A stretch of DNA of 14,008 nucleotides from an uncultured bacterium (GCA_900547945.1 URIT01000085.1:1-14008); one strand, 5' to 3'; numbered from the stretch's first letter, positions 1 to 7,230 are shown. Notes: a model not told the origin generated them from the letters alone. Numbers and translations are program-made.

Positions 1-152
1 CGCCGAGGACGTCGCGCCCTACCATGTGGTGCCGTGGCAGGGGCCAGCACCATGTGTGCATGGTAGGGGCCGACGTCCCGGCGGCCCGCGTGCCTGTGGG
101 CGTCCCCGTTGGCGCGGCGCGCCGAGGACGTCGCGCCCTACTAGGGCACGTC
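1..152. repeat. Cluster of palindromic intergenic repeats with a GGACGTCG core
   Basis: A 22-base unit containing GGACGTCGCGCCCTAC occurs identically at 1-22 and 120-141. A variant copy (core GGACGTCGGCCCCTAC) lies inverted at 59-83. Units 1-26 and 59-83 form an imperfect palindrome of about 25 bases per arm. Its centre contains further inverted pairs, TGGTGC (27-32) with GCACCA (47-52). The third unit runs into its own partial inverted copy: GACGT at 127-131 pairs with ACGTC at 148-152, and GCCCTA at 135-140 pairs with TAGGGC at 142-147, leaving a CGC bulge and a 1-base loop. The arrangement resembles REP/BIME-type intergenic repeats. The cluster lies just downstream of the pil ATPase operon. 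It could shape the 3' end of that mRNA, but no T-tract is present. I saw no coding potential here. Confidence 0.8.
127..152 (-). terminator. Hairpin downstream of the pil ATPase operon (weak terminator candidate)
   Basis: An 11-bp interrupted stem (GACGT/ACGTC and GCCCTA/TAGGGC, 3-base bulge, 1-base loop) lies about 70 bases past the stop codon of the last pil gene. There is no T-run after it on the minus strand, so it is not a canonical intrinsic terminator. It could stabilise the mRNA 3' end or be only part of the repeat family. The stretch 153-219 between hairpin and stop codon shows nothing else I can name. Confidence 0.3.
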
Positions 153-219
153 GCCAGGATCCTTCTCCGTCGCCGCCGCGCCCGACGACACGGCGTTCTT
201 CGTGCGTTTACAGCGCCGA

Positions 220-1920
220 TCAGGTGTAGCGCAGCACCTCGTCCACGGTCGTGTAGCCGTCGAGGATGGCGCGTACGCCGTCCTCGCGCATCGTGCGCAT
301 GCCAAGCTCGCGGGCCTTCTCGCGGATGATGAGCGTGGGGGAGCGGGCGTTGATGAGCTCGCGGATCGGGTTCGTGACGCGCAGGTACTCGAAGATCGCC
401 TTGCGGCCCTTGTAGCCCGTGCCGTTGCAGGTCTTGCAGCCCTTTCCGAAGAAGAACTGCCGCCCGCCGATCTCGTCGCGGTGGAGGTTGATGCGGTCAA
501 GCGTCTCGTCGTCCGGGTCGTAGCCCTCCTTGCAGCCCTTGCAGCACGTGCGGAGAAGGCGCTGGCCGAGCACGGCCTCCAGCGTGGAGGCCACCATGTA
601 GGGGGCCACGTTCATGTCGACGAAGCGCATCACGGCGCCGGCGGCGTCGTTCGTGTGGAGGGTGGAGAACACGAGGTGGCCGGTGAGGGCGGCCTGGATG
701 GCGATTTCGGCCGTTTCGAGGTCGCGGATCTCGCCGACCATGATGATGTCGGGGTCTTGGCGCAGGAAGGCGCGCAGCACCTTCGCGAACGTGTTTCCGA
801 CCTCGTGGTTGATCGGCACCTGCACGATGCCGTCCATGTCGTATTCGACCGGTTCCTCGGCGGTGAGCAGCTTCGAATCGATCGTGTTGATGCGGCGCAG
901 CACGGAGTAGAGCGTCGTCGTCTTGCCGGAGCCCGTCGGGCCGGTCACGACGATGATGCCGTTCGGCTTCTCGATGTCCATCGTGATCTGCTCGTAGACG
1001 TCTTCCGGCAGGCCCACGTTCTCAAGGTCGAGCGACGTGGCGCTCTGGTCGAGGATACGCATCACGACGGATTCGCCGTGGGTCGTCGGCAGGCAGCTCA
1101 CGCGCAGGTCGACGGGGTGGCCGGCCACGGTGATCGCGATGCGGCCGTCCTGCGGGATGCGGCGCTCGGCGATGTTGAGGTTCGCCATGATCTTGACGCG
1201 CGAGATGATGGCGGGGGCCATCGAGACGTCCGGCGCCTTCACCTCGTAGAGGGCGCCGTCCACGCGGTAGCGGATCTTGAAGTCGTGTTCGAAGGGCTCG
1301 ATGTGGATGTCGGCCGCGCGGTCCACGACGCCCTGGTAGAGGATCATGTTGACGAACTTGACGACGGCGTTGTTGTTCGCCGCGCCTTCGAGGGCGGCCA
1401 CGTCGTTCGGGTCGCCCTTGAGGCTCTCGTCGCCCTCCATGCCCTCGCCGAGGCTCTTGAGCATGTCCGCCACGGAATCGCTCGCATCGCCGTAGTGCTG
1501 GGCGATGCGCTCGTTGACGTCCTTCTCGCGCGCCATGACGAAGCGCACCTCCTTCGAGAGGGAGAAGGCGACCTCGTCGGCGACGCGCGGGTCCACGAGG
1601 CTGGACGTCGCGAGCGTGACGCTGTTGCCGTCCACGCCCACGCAGAGGACGTTGTACATGCGCGCGATGGAGGCGGGGATGGCGTTGACGACGTCGTCGT
1701 CGAGCTCCATCTTCGAGAGGTCCACGACCTCGCAGCCCTGGTAGGCCGCCATCATGCCGAGGAGCGTGTCCTCGTCGAGGTAGCCGCCGTCCACGATGAT
1801 TTCGCGGACGGTCTTGCCGCCCGAGTTGGCCTGTTCCTCGCGGATCGTGTCGACGCCGTCCTTGTCGAGGACGCCGTTTTGGACCAAGAGGTCGAGCAGC
1901 GGATCAAACTGTTGAGTCAT
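220..1920 (-). CDS. pilB: PilB/GspE-family assembly ATPase (paralogue 1)
   Basis: A 566-aa cytoplasmic hexameric ATPase of the type IV pilus / type II secretion family, which powers pilin polymerisation. The N-terminal MshEN/GspE-N-type domain spans about residues 1-145 and the N2 domain about 170-300. The C-terminal motor has Walker A GPTGSGKT at 327-334, a Walker B-region GEIRD at 396-400 and a His-box STLHTND near 420. A tetracysteine zinc site, C460/C463 and C495/C498, is typical of PilB and GspE and absent from PilT. The conserved TxEDPVE segment reads TAEEPVEY here, with Glu356 where Asp is usual. The start is the ATG that overlaps the pilT stop as ATGA, implying translational coupling. 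It is the last gene of the pilB-like/pilT/pilB-like operon. Family assignment is very secure; pilus extension versus a secretion or transformation pseudopilus cannot be decided here. Confidence 0.93.
   Translation of the reverse strand: MTQQFDPLLDLLVQNGVLDKDGVDTIREEQANSGGKTVREIIVDGGYLDEDTLLGMMAAYQGCEVVDLSKMELDDDVVNAIPASIARMYNVLCVGVDGNSVTLATSSLVDPRVADEVAFSLSKEVRFVMAREKDVNERIAQHYGDASDSVADMLKSLGEGMEGDESLKGDPNDVAALEGAANNNAVVKFVNMILYQGVVDRAADIHIEPFEHDFKIRYRVDGALYEVKAPDVSMAPAIISRVKIMANLNIAERRIPQDGRIAITVAGHPVDLRVSCLPTTHGESVVMRILDQSATSLDLENVGLPEDVYEQITMDIEKPNGIIVVTGPTGSGKTTTLYSVLRRINTIDSKLLTAEEPVEYDMDGIVQVPINHEVGNTFAKVLRAFLRQDPDIIMVGEIRDLETAEIAIQAALTGHLVFSTLHTNDAAGAVMRFVDMNVAPYMVASTLEAVLGQRLLRTCCKGCKEGYDPDDETLDRINLHRDEIGGRQFFFGKGCKTCNGTGYKGRKAIFEYLRVTNPIRELINARSPTLIIREKARELGMRTMREDGVRAILDGYTTVDEVLRYT
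643..681. repeat. 39-base tract identical to 3482-3520
   Basis: This segment of the distal pilB-like gene encodes the conserved GHLVFSTLHTND region and is base-for-base identical to the tract in the proximal pilB-like gene. After one mismatch the match continues for 8 more bases. Synonymous sites elsewhere in the two genes differ freely. Confidence 0.85.
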
Positions 1921-3014
1921 GAGCGGCGTCCCATTTCTTCATTGAGCTTCGCGACGACGGAGTCGGGATCCTGCGCCTTTGTGACAAGCTCGTCGTAGCG
2001 GATGAGCCCGTTGCGGTAGTGTTCGAGAAGGCAGGCGTCGAGGGTGACCATGCCGAACTTCGCGCCCGTCTGGATGTCGGAGCGGATCTGAAAGGTCTTA
2101 TTGTCGCGGATACGGCTGCGGACGGAAGGGGTCGCCAGCATGATCTCGAACGCGGCGATGCGCCCGTGGACCTGCCCGTCGGGCCCCAGCTTCGGCAGGA
2201 GAATCTGGGAGATGACGGCCTGCAGGCCGACGGAAAGCTGCGTGCGCACCTGGTCCTGCACGTCGACGGGAAAAGCGTCCACGATGCGGTCGATCGTCTC
2301 GGCGGCGCCCGTCGTGTGGAGCGTCCCGAAGACGAGGTGGCCCGTCTCGGCGGCGGTGATGGCCGCGCCGATCGTCTCCAGGTCGCGCATCTCGCCGACG
2401 AGGATCACGTCCGGGTCCTGCCGGAGCGCGCGGCGGATCGCCTCGGCGAAGGACGGCACGTCGCTGCCGACCTCGCGCTGCGTGACGAGCGACTTCTTCG
2501 ACGTGTGGTAGAACTCGATCGGGTCCTCGACCGTGACGACGTGGACGCCGCGCTCCTGGTTGATGACATCGATCATCGAGGCGAGCGTCGTCGACTTGCC
2601 CGAGCCCGTCGGGCCCGTCACGAGGATGAGGCCGCGCGGCTTGAAGAGAAGCTCCTTGATGGAGGGCGGCAGACCGATCTGCTCCAGCGTGAGGAGCGTC
2701 GAGGGGATCATCCGGAGAACGCAGCCCCAGCGCCCGCGCTCCTTGAAGACGGAGACGCGGAAGCGCGTGCCGTCCTCGTGCGCGAGGGCAAAGTCGGTGC
2801 CGCCGTTGCTCTCGGCCTCGGCGACCTGCTCGGGCGTCATGATCTCGTTGCACAGCCGCCGCGTCTCCTCGGCCGTGAACGCCTCGTCCGCGATCGCCAC
2901 CAGCTCGCCGTGGATGCGCAGCTCGGGCGGCATGAACGCGCGCACGTGCAGGTCGGACGCGCCTTCGTCGATCGTCGCCTGTAGCAGATCCCGCATCGTG
3001 ATTTCCGTTGCCAT
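1917..3014 (-). CDS. pilT: PilT-family type IV pilus retraction ATPase
   Basis: A 365-aa protein of usual PilT length. PilT is a cytoplasmic hexameric motor that depolymerises the pilus and drives twitching, adhesion or DNA uptake. The short N-terminal PAS-like domain contains GASDLHVRAFMPPELRIHGEL. Walker A GPTGSGKS is at 134-141, followed by TVEDPIEF, GEMRD at 207-211 and the PilT-type FGTLHTTGAAETIDRIVDAFP segment. There are no zinc-site cysteines, which separates it from both PilB-like neighbours. The C-terminal AIRNLIRE-type motif is degenerate (VRSRIRDNK). The ATG is preceded by a good Shine-Dalgarno sequence, AGAGGA at 3026-3021, 6 bases away. The gene begins 35 bases after the upstream pilB-like gene and overlaps the downstream one by 4 bases. 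It could instead be a PilU-like accessory motor; PilT fits better on length and motifs. Confidence 0.93.
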   Translation of the reverse strand: MATEITMRDLLQATIDEGASDLHVRAFMPPELRIHGELVAIADEAFTAEETRRLCNEIMTPEQVAEAESNGGTDFALAHEDGTRFRVSVFKERGRWGCVLRMIPSTLLTLEQIGLPPSIKELLFKPRGLILVTGPTGSGKSTTLASMIDVINQERGVHVVTVEDPIEFYHTSKKSLVTQREVGSDVPSFAEAIRRALRQDPDVILVGEMRDLETIGAAITAAETGHLVFGTLHTTGAAETIDRIVDAFPVDVQDQVRTQLSVGLQAVISQILLPKLGPDGQVHGRIAAFEIMLATPSVRSRIRDNKTFQIRSDIQTGAKFGMVTLDACLLEHYRNGLIRYDELVTKAQDPDSVVAKLNEEMGRRS

Positions 3015-3020
3015 CTGGAT

Positions 3021-3026
3021 TCCTCT
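3021..3026 (-). promoter_or_regulatory. Shine-Dalgarno site of pilT
   Basis: AGAGGA on the minus strand, 6 bases before the pilT ATG. It fixes the start at 3014 and contrasts with the first gene of the same operon, which has no recognisable site. Confidence 0.75.
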
Positions 3027-3049
3027 TCTCTCGAATAGCCCGCCGCCGC

Positions 3050-4714
3050 TCAGTCGGCGTCGCCCATCGTCGCCTGCAGCACCTCCCGGAGGGAGGTCAT
3101 GCCCGAGGCGACCTTCAGCATGCCGTCCTCGCGCAACGTGCGCATGCCCATCTCACGGGCGCGTTCGCGCAGCACCGCGGAGGGCGCATGGTCGAAGATG
3201 AGGCGCTGAATCGTGTCGTCCACCTCGAAGATCTCGAAGATGCCCTTTCGCCCCTTGTAGCCGCCGTTGCACTTCGCGCACCCCTTGCCCACGTACATGT
3301 GCTCGGGGATGACCTTCGCGATCGAGCCAAGCATCTTGAGGTCGCGTTCCGTCGGCGTGTACTCCTCCTTGCAGTTCGGGCAGATCGCGCGCACGAGGCG
3401 CTGCGCAAGGCAGGCGCGCACGGCGGAGGCGACGAGAAACGGCTTGCAGCCCATGTCCGTCAGACGGGTGATGGCGGAGGGGGCGTCGTTCGTGTGGAGG
3501 GTGGAGAACACGAGGTGGCCCGTGAGGGCCGCTTCCATCGCGATGCCGGCCGTCTCCTCGTCGCGGATTTCGCCGATCATCACGATGTTCGGGGCCTGGC
3601 GCAGGATGGAGCGCAGGGCGGCCGAGAAGTCGAGGCCCACGTCGCGGTTCACCTGCACCTGGTTGATGCCCGACATCTGGTATTCGACCGGGTCCTCGAC
3701 CGTGATGATCTTGCGGTCCGGCAGGTTGATCTGCCCGAGCGCCGCATAGAGCGTCGTGGACTTGCCCGATCCCGTCGGCCCCGTCACGAGCACCACGCCG
3801 TCGGAGAGGTGGATGAAGCGCTCGAACTTGTTCTGGTCGTCGGAGAGGAAGCCGAGCTGCGGCAGGCCGAGCGAGAGGTTCGACTTGTCGAGAATACGCA
3901 TCACGATCGACTCGCCGTGGTTCGTCGGCACCGTCGAGACGCGCAGGTCGAGGTCGCGCCCGCCCACGTTCACCTGGATGCGGCCGTCCTGCGGGATGCG
4001 CTTCTCGGAGATCTTGATCTTCGACATGATCTTGATGCGCGAGATGATGGCGCCCTGCAGCCGCTTCGGCGGCGAATCCATCTTGCGGAGCGCGCCGTCG
4101 ATGCGGTAGCGCACGCGGAATTCCTTCTCCATCGGCTCCAGGTGGATATCGGAGGCCTTCATCTTGATCGCGTTGGAGAGGATCATCGTGCTGAGGCGGA
4201 TCACCGGCGCGTCGTCGCCGCTCGCCGACTCGTCGCCGCCGTAGCCGTCGTCGTTCCGCGTCGTCACCTGGTCGGCGCCGGTCGGATAGAGCCTCTCCAT
4301 CACCGCCTTGACCTCTTCCGAGGGGGCGAGCACGGCCTGCACGTCCTTGCCGTGCAGCACGTAGCGAAGCGAATCCACCGCGTCGTAGCCCATCGGGTCC
4401 GACAGGACGACCGTCACGGAGTCGGCATCGGCCATCACGGGCGCAACGCCGTACTTGTGCGCGATCTCCGGCGCGATCTCCTTGCCGACTTCCGGATCGA
4501 TCCCGGCGGGGTCGATGCTCACGTACTTGATGCCGAACGTGTCGGCAATCGTCCCAAGCACGTCGTCCTCGGAAAGCGCACCCGAGGCGACCAGCACGTC
4601 CAGCGTGGTCTCGTCGCCCTCGCGCATCGCCTTCGACGCGACGTCCAGCTGCTCGGCGGTCACATAGCCCTTCTCGCGAAGGAGCTGAAGAACATATTCG
4701 TCGTTTGAGGTCAT
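3050..4714 (-). CDS. pilB: PilB/GspE-family assembly ATPase (paralogue 2), first gene of the pil operon
   Basis: A 554-aa cytoplasmic ATPase of the PilB/GspE family. The N-terminal MshEN domain covers about residues 1-145. An acidic, Gly/Ser-rich linker follows, then the N2 domain (KASDIHLEP onward). Walker A GPTGSGKS is at 312-319; TVEDPVEY keeps the usual Asp; GEIRD is at 381-385. The zinc-site cysteines are C445/C448 and C479/C482. ATG 4714 is the only ATG in frame near the 5' end. The open frame extends to a TTG at 4756, but that codon is the -35 box of the promoter and cannot be transcribed from it. The gene is clearly paralogous to the distal pilB-like gene but diverged in its N-terminal domain and linker, so the two may serve different machines or form separate rings. 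Confidence 0.92.
   Translation of the reverse strand: MTSNDEYVLQLLREKGYVTAEQLDVASKAMREGDETTLDVLVASGALSEDDVLGTIADTFGIKYVSIDPAGIDPEVGKEIAPEIAHKYGVAPVMADADSVTVVLSDPMGYDAVDSLRYVLHGKDVQAVLAPSEEVKAVMERLYPTGADQVTTRNDDGYGGDESASGDDAPVIRLSTMILSNAIKMKASDIHLEPMEKEFRVRYRIDGALRKMDSPPKRLQGAIISRIKIMSKIKISEKRIPQDGRIQVNVGGRDLDLRVSTVPTNHGESIVMRILDKSNLSLGLPQLGFLSDDQNKFERFIHLSDGVVLVTGPTGSGKSTTLYAALGQINLPDRKIITVEDPVEYQMSGINQVQVNRDVGLDFSAALRSILRQAPNIVMIGEIRDEETAGIAMEAALTGHLVFSTLHTNDAPSAITRLTDMGCKPFLVASAVRACLAQRLVRAICPNCKEEYTPTERDLKMLGSIAKVIPEHMYVGKGCAKCNGGYKGRKGIFEIFEVDDTIQRLIFDHAPSAVLRERAREMGMRTLREDGMLKVASGMTSLREVLQATMGDAD
3482..3520. repeat. 39-base tract identical to 643-681
   Basis: Partner copy in the proximal pilB-like gene. 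Both copies are in the same orientation, so recombination between them would delete pilT and parts of both pilB-like genes. Confidence 0.85.
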
Positions 4715-4727
4715 TTTGCTGAGGCGT

Positions 4728-4756
4728 AGTATACCCGATTCCAACGTTGTGTGCAA
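4728..4756 (-). promoter_or_regulatory. Sigma-70-type promoter of the pilB-pilT-pilB operon
   Basis: On the minus strand the -35 box TTGCAC (4756-4751) and -10 box TATACT (4733-4728) are separated by exactly 17 bases. The predicted start of transcription is near 4721, leaving a leader of only about 7 bases before the ATG at 4714 and no room for a Shine-Dalgarno site. The remaining spacer back to rph (4757-4845) shows no clear terminator or gene. Confidence 0.75.
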
Positions 4757-4845
4757 GCGCGCGGACGCGACGCTCCCTTGACTTCAACTGCGATTTTGGC
4801 GATGTCACCCCGCTTCAGTGGACGTGTTCCGCCTCGGAGACTTGA

Positions 4846-5544
4846 TCACGCGCCCTTCTGGAGCGCGAAGAGTTCCCCGATGCCCTTTTTCGCGAGCGCC
4901 TTGAGGGCGTCGAGGGCGGCTTCGGTGAACGGCTCGTGTTCGGCCGTGCCCTGCAGCTCCACGAAACGGCCGTCGTCCGTCATCACGACGTTCAGGTCGA
5001 CCTCGGCCGTCGAGTCGTGGGCGTAGTCGAGGTCCAGGGTCGGCACGCCGTCGCACACGCCCACCGAGACGGCGGCGATCTGGCGGCGGATCGGGTTCTC
5101 GGCGAGCGTGCCGTCGGCCATCAGCTTCGCGACGGCGTCGTTCAGGGCGACCATGCCGCCCGTGATGGCGGCGCAGCGCGTCCCGCCGTCCGCCTGGATG
5201 ACGTCGCAGTCGATGACGATCTGGCGTTCACCGAGCTTCTCGAAGTCCACGGCCGCGCGCAGGGCGCGCCCGACGAGGCGCTGGATCTCGGCGGAGCGGG
5301 CGTCCAGCTTCAGCTTCTTGATGTCGCGGTCCTTGCGTCCGCCACCCGTCGACGAGGGCAGCATCGCGTATTCGGCGGTGACCCAGCCCCTGCCCGTGTC
5401 GCGTAGGAACGGCGGCACCTTCTCCTCCACGCTCGCGGTGCAGAGGACCCACGTGTCGCCCCACTTGACCAGCACGCTGCCGGCGGCGTACTTCGTGAAG
5501 TTCCGAATGATCTCGATTCGTCTCAGTTCGTCAGGTTTTCTCAT
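4846..5544 (-). CDS. rph: Ribonuclease PH
   Basis: A 232-aa phosphorolytic 3'-to-5' exoribonuclease that trims tRNA 3' ends using inorganic phosphate. It is a single RNase PH domain acting as a hexameric ring. Visible signatures are NFTKYAAGSVLVKWGDTWVLCTAS (residues 15-38), R83 in the ARSAEIQRL segment, the phosphate-site R123 in QADGGTR, and the catalytic pair D177 and D183 in HDSTAEVDLNVVMT. The protein is slightly short: it begins MRKPDELRR where most family members begin MRxDGRxxDELRP, so the DGR element is missing. The ATG at 5544 lies 7 bases after an extended -10 box. It sits between the exported oxidoreductase and the pil operon with no obvious functional tie to either. Identity is secure. 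Confidence 0.95.
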   Translation of the reverse strand: MRKPDELRRIEIIRNFTKYAAGSVLVKWGDTWVLCTASVEEKVPPFLRDTGRGWVTAEYAMLPSSTGGGRKDRDIKKLKLDARSAEIQRLVGRALRAAVDFEKLGERQIVIDCDVIQADGGTRCAAITGGMVALNDAVAKLMADGTLAENPIRRQIAAVSVGVCDGVPTLDLDYAHDSTAEVDLNVVMTDDGRFVELQGTAEHEPFTEAALDALKALAKKGIGELFALQKGA

Positions 5545-5551
5545 GTCCCCC

Positions 5552-5560
5552 AGTATAGCA
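5552..5560 (-). promoter_or_regulatory. Extended -10 promoter of rph, predicted leaderless
   Basis: The minus strand reads TGCTATACT (5560-5552): a TGn extension plus -10 box TATACT. Seven bases (GGGGGAC) separate it from the ATG, so transcription should start at or within a base of the start codon. The -35 region lies within the preceding hairpin and does not match consensus. GGGGG could act as a weak Shine-Dalgarno site on a longer read-through transcript. Confidence 0.6.
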
Positions 5561-5594
5561 CAGGCGCCGCCCCCCGTGGGGACGGCGCCTGTGC
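5558..5594 (-). terminator. Strong GC hairpin after the oxidoreductase gene
   Basis: Perfect 12-base arms, GCACAGGCGCCG (5558-5569) and CGGCGCCTGTGC (5583-5594), enclose a 13-base loop in which CCCC and GGGG can pair further. It begins about 20 bases past the stop codon of the oxidoreductase gene. No T-run follows on either strand, so it is either a non-canonical terminator or an mRNA-end stabiliser. Its distal arm overlaps the TGC of the rph extended -10. Confidence 0.5.
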
Positions 5595-5615
5595 CGCGTG
5601 CGGAACCGCGTCCGA

Positions 5616-7223
5616 CTAGAACTCGAAGCCTTCGCGGATGACGGGCCTGACGAGCGTGTTCGCCTGGGCGACGTCGAACCGCTGCTTCTCGCTGCACCAG
5701 TTGAGCTTGCCCGGGACCTGCTGCGCCACCGTGCCCACGAGGATCGCCTCCATCATCGGGATGGAGTAGTCCACGTCGGAGTAGGCGAGGGAGTTGACGA
5801 GCGGCATCTTCGGGCCTTCGCCGCGAATCGCGCGCAGGAACTCGATGTAGTGGCCGTCCGCCGCGAGCGAGGCGGCGCCCTGGCCCTTGCCGGACTCCAT
5901 GCCGCCGGCGGCGGCGACGGACGAGCAGCGCGGGATCGTGACCGCGATCTTCTTGCATTCGGGGTGGTCCTTCGTGTTCTGCGCCACCTTCTCGCCCTTG
6001 AACGCGATGAAGGCGTCCTGGCCGTAGTCGGCGCAGGAGCAGAGGATGCCCTTCGAGCCGACGATCAGGCAGCCCGTGCGCGGCACCTTGCCCTTGTACT
6101 GGGGCATCGCCACCACGGCCGGCATGAGGTCGGCGAGCTTCTTGTCGCCGTCCTTCTGCTGGTCGCCGTCGTACCAGTAGAGCGTGACCTCGGGGAGCTC
6201 GACATTAGGGCGCACCTGCGACGTGCGCGCCGCGTAGGTGAGCTTCACCGTGGACTTCGTCGGGTACGCGACGCCGTTCATCTCCTCGATCTGCGTGCAT
6301 TCGGCGTTCAGCACCTTGCCGAGCTCCAACCCACGGTAGGGGAGGTTCATCGTGTGGCACGCCATGTCGCCGAAGGCGCCCGCGCCGAAGTCGAGGAAGC
6401 CGCGCCAGTTGAAGGCGTGGAACACGCCCGTGTTGAAGCGGGCCGCCTGCGGCTCGGTCTTCTTGTCGTAGGGCTTGCGGTAGGGACGGCCGGCGGCCAC
6501 GCCGAGCCAGGCGTTCCAGTCGAGCGTCGCCGGCACCGGCACGATCTCGCGCGTCGTCGCGGCCTTCATGGCGGCGAAGCCCTGCGGCCAGATCGGACGG
6601 TTCGTCCACACGTGCACTTCCTTGACGTCGCCGAGGATGCCGCTCTGGACGATCTCGACGTTGCGGCGGAAACCGTCGCCCGCCGAACCCTGGTTGCCCA
6701 TCTGGCTCACGACGCCGTTCGCCTTGGCGGCCTTGAAGAACTCCTGCGCCTCCCAGAGCGTGCGCACAAGCGGCTTCTGCACGTAGACGTGCTTGCCCAT
6801 CTTCATCGCGCGGATCGCGATGGCGGCGTGCATGTGGTCGGGCGTCGAGACGGTGACCGCATCGAACTGCGCGCCCATCTTGTCGAACATCTCGCGGTAG
6901 TCCGTGAAGAACGGCACCTTCGTGGGGTCGAAGCAGAAGGTGGCCGGCAGCCTGCCCTTCTCCTTCTGGCCCTTGATGTTGCCGGCGGCCTGCGCGACCG
7001 TCGTGCGGTCCGGGTCACAGAACGCGACGACCTCGGCGAGGCCGCTCTTGACCATCGGCATCCAGTCGCTGAAGCCCTTGCCCATCACGCCGCACACGGC
7101 GAGGCGGATCTTCTGCTGGCCCAGCCCACAGGCGCTGCTGCAGCAGCCCGCGCCGAGGATGGAGAACCCGGCCGCAAACGCGGTGGTCCCGAGGAAGCCT
7201 CTCCGATTCATCTGGAAACTCAT
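5616..7223 (-). CDS. Exported (Tat) Gfo/Idh/MocA-family oxidoreductase
   Basis: A 535-aa NAD(P)-dependent sugar oxidoreductase-like protein. The N-terminus has a twin-arginine signal, NRRGFLGTTAF (residues 6-16), then a hydrophobic stretch ending in a Cys cluster (GAGCCSSAC, 25-32). Export folded via Tat is expected, possibly as a lipoprotein, though the lipobox is poor. The Rossmann fold has GVMGKG at 45-50 and STPDHMH at 126-132. The family EKP motif is QKP (149-151), as in exported members common in Planctomycetes and Verrucomicrobia. The C-terminal domain carries the likely catalytic His290 in GDMACHTMN. The start at 7223 has Shine-Dalgarno AAGGA 7 bases upstream; Met5 (7211) is a weaker alternative. 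The substrate is unknown; carbohydrate or cyclitol is likely from the family. The gene is monocistronic, with its own promoter and a hairpin after it. Confidence 0.9.
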   Translation of the reverse strand: MSFQMNRRGFLGTTAFAAGFSILGAGCCSSACGLGQQKIRLAVCGVMGKGFSDWMPMVKSGLAEVVAFCDPDRTTVAQAAGNIKGQKEKGRLPATFCFDPTKVPFFTDYREMFDKMGAQFDAVTVSTPDHMHAAIAIRAMKMGKHVYVQKPLVRTLWEAQEFFKAAKANGVVSQMGNQGSAGDGFRRNVEIVQSGILGDVKEVHVWTNRPIWPQGFAAMKAATTREIVPVPATLDWNAWLGVAAGRPYRKPYDKKTEPQAARFNTGVFHAFNWRGFLDFGAGAFGDMACHTMNLPYRGLELGKVLNAECTQIEEMNGVAYPTKSTVKLTYAARTSQVRPNVELPEVTLYWYDGDQQKDGDKKLADLMPAVVAMPQYKGKVPRTGCLIVGSKGILCSCADYGQDAFIAFKGEKVAQNTKDHPECKKIAVTIPRCSSVAAAGGMESGKGQGAASLAADGHYIEFLRAIRGEGPKMPLVNSLAYSDVDYSIPMMEAILVGTVAQQVPGKLNWCSEKQRFDVAQANTLVRPVIREGFEF

Positions 7224-7230
7224 CTGAACG

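Noticed and set aside
23..64. CRISPR-like spacing of the repeats at the window start
   Set aside because: Repeat orientation alternates, only three copies exist, spacing is irregular and no cas genes are present.
3008..4708. Long plus-strand open frame opposite the proximal pilB-like gene (a similar one lies at 202-1998)
   Set aside because: Same shadow effect: His/Val/Asp-rich translation with no motifs, while the minus strand encodes intact ATPases.
4715..4756. A 14-residue N-terminal extension of the proximal PilB-like protein starting at TTG 4756
   Set aside because: The TTG is the -35 box and the codons run through the -10 box, so the sequence lies upstream of the predicted transcription start.
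5545..5958. Extended start for rph within the oxidoreductase gene
   Set aside because: The added residues have no RNase PH homology and pass through the hairpin; homology starts at the ATG at 5544.
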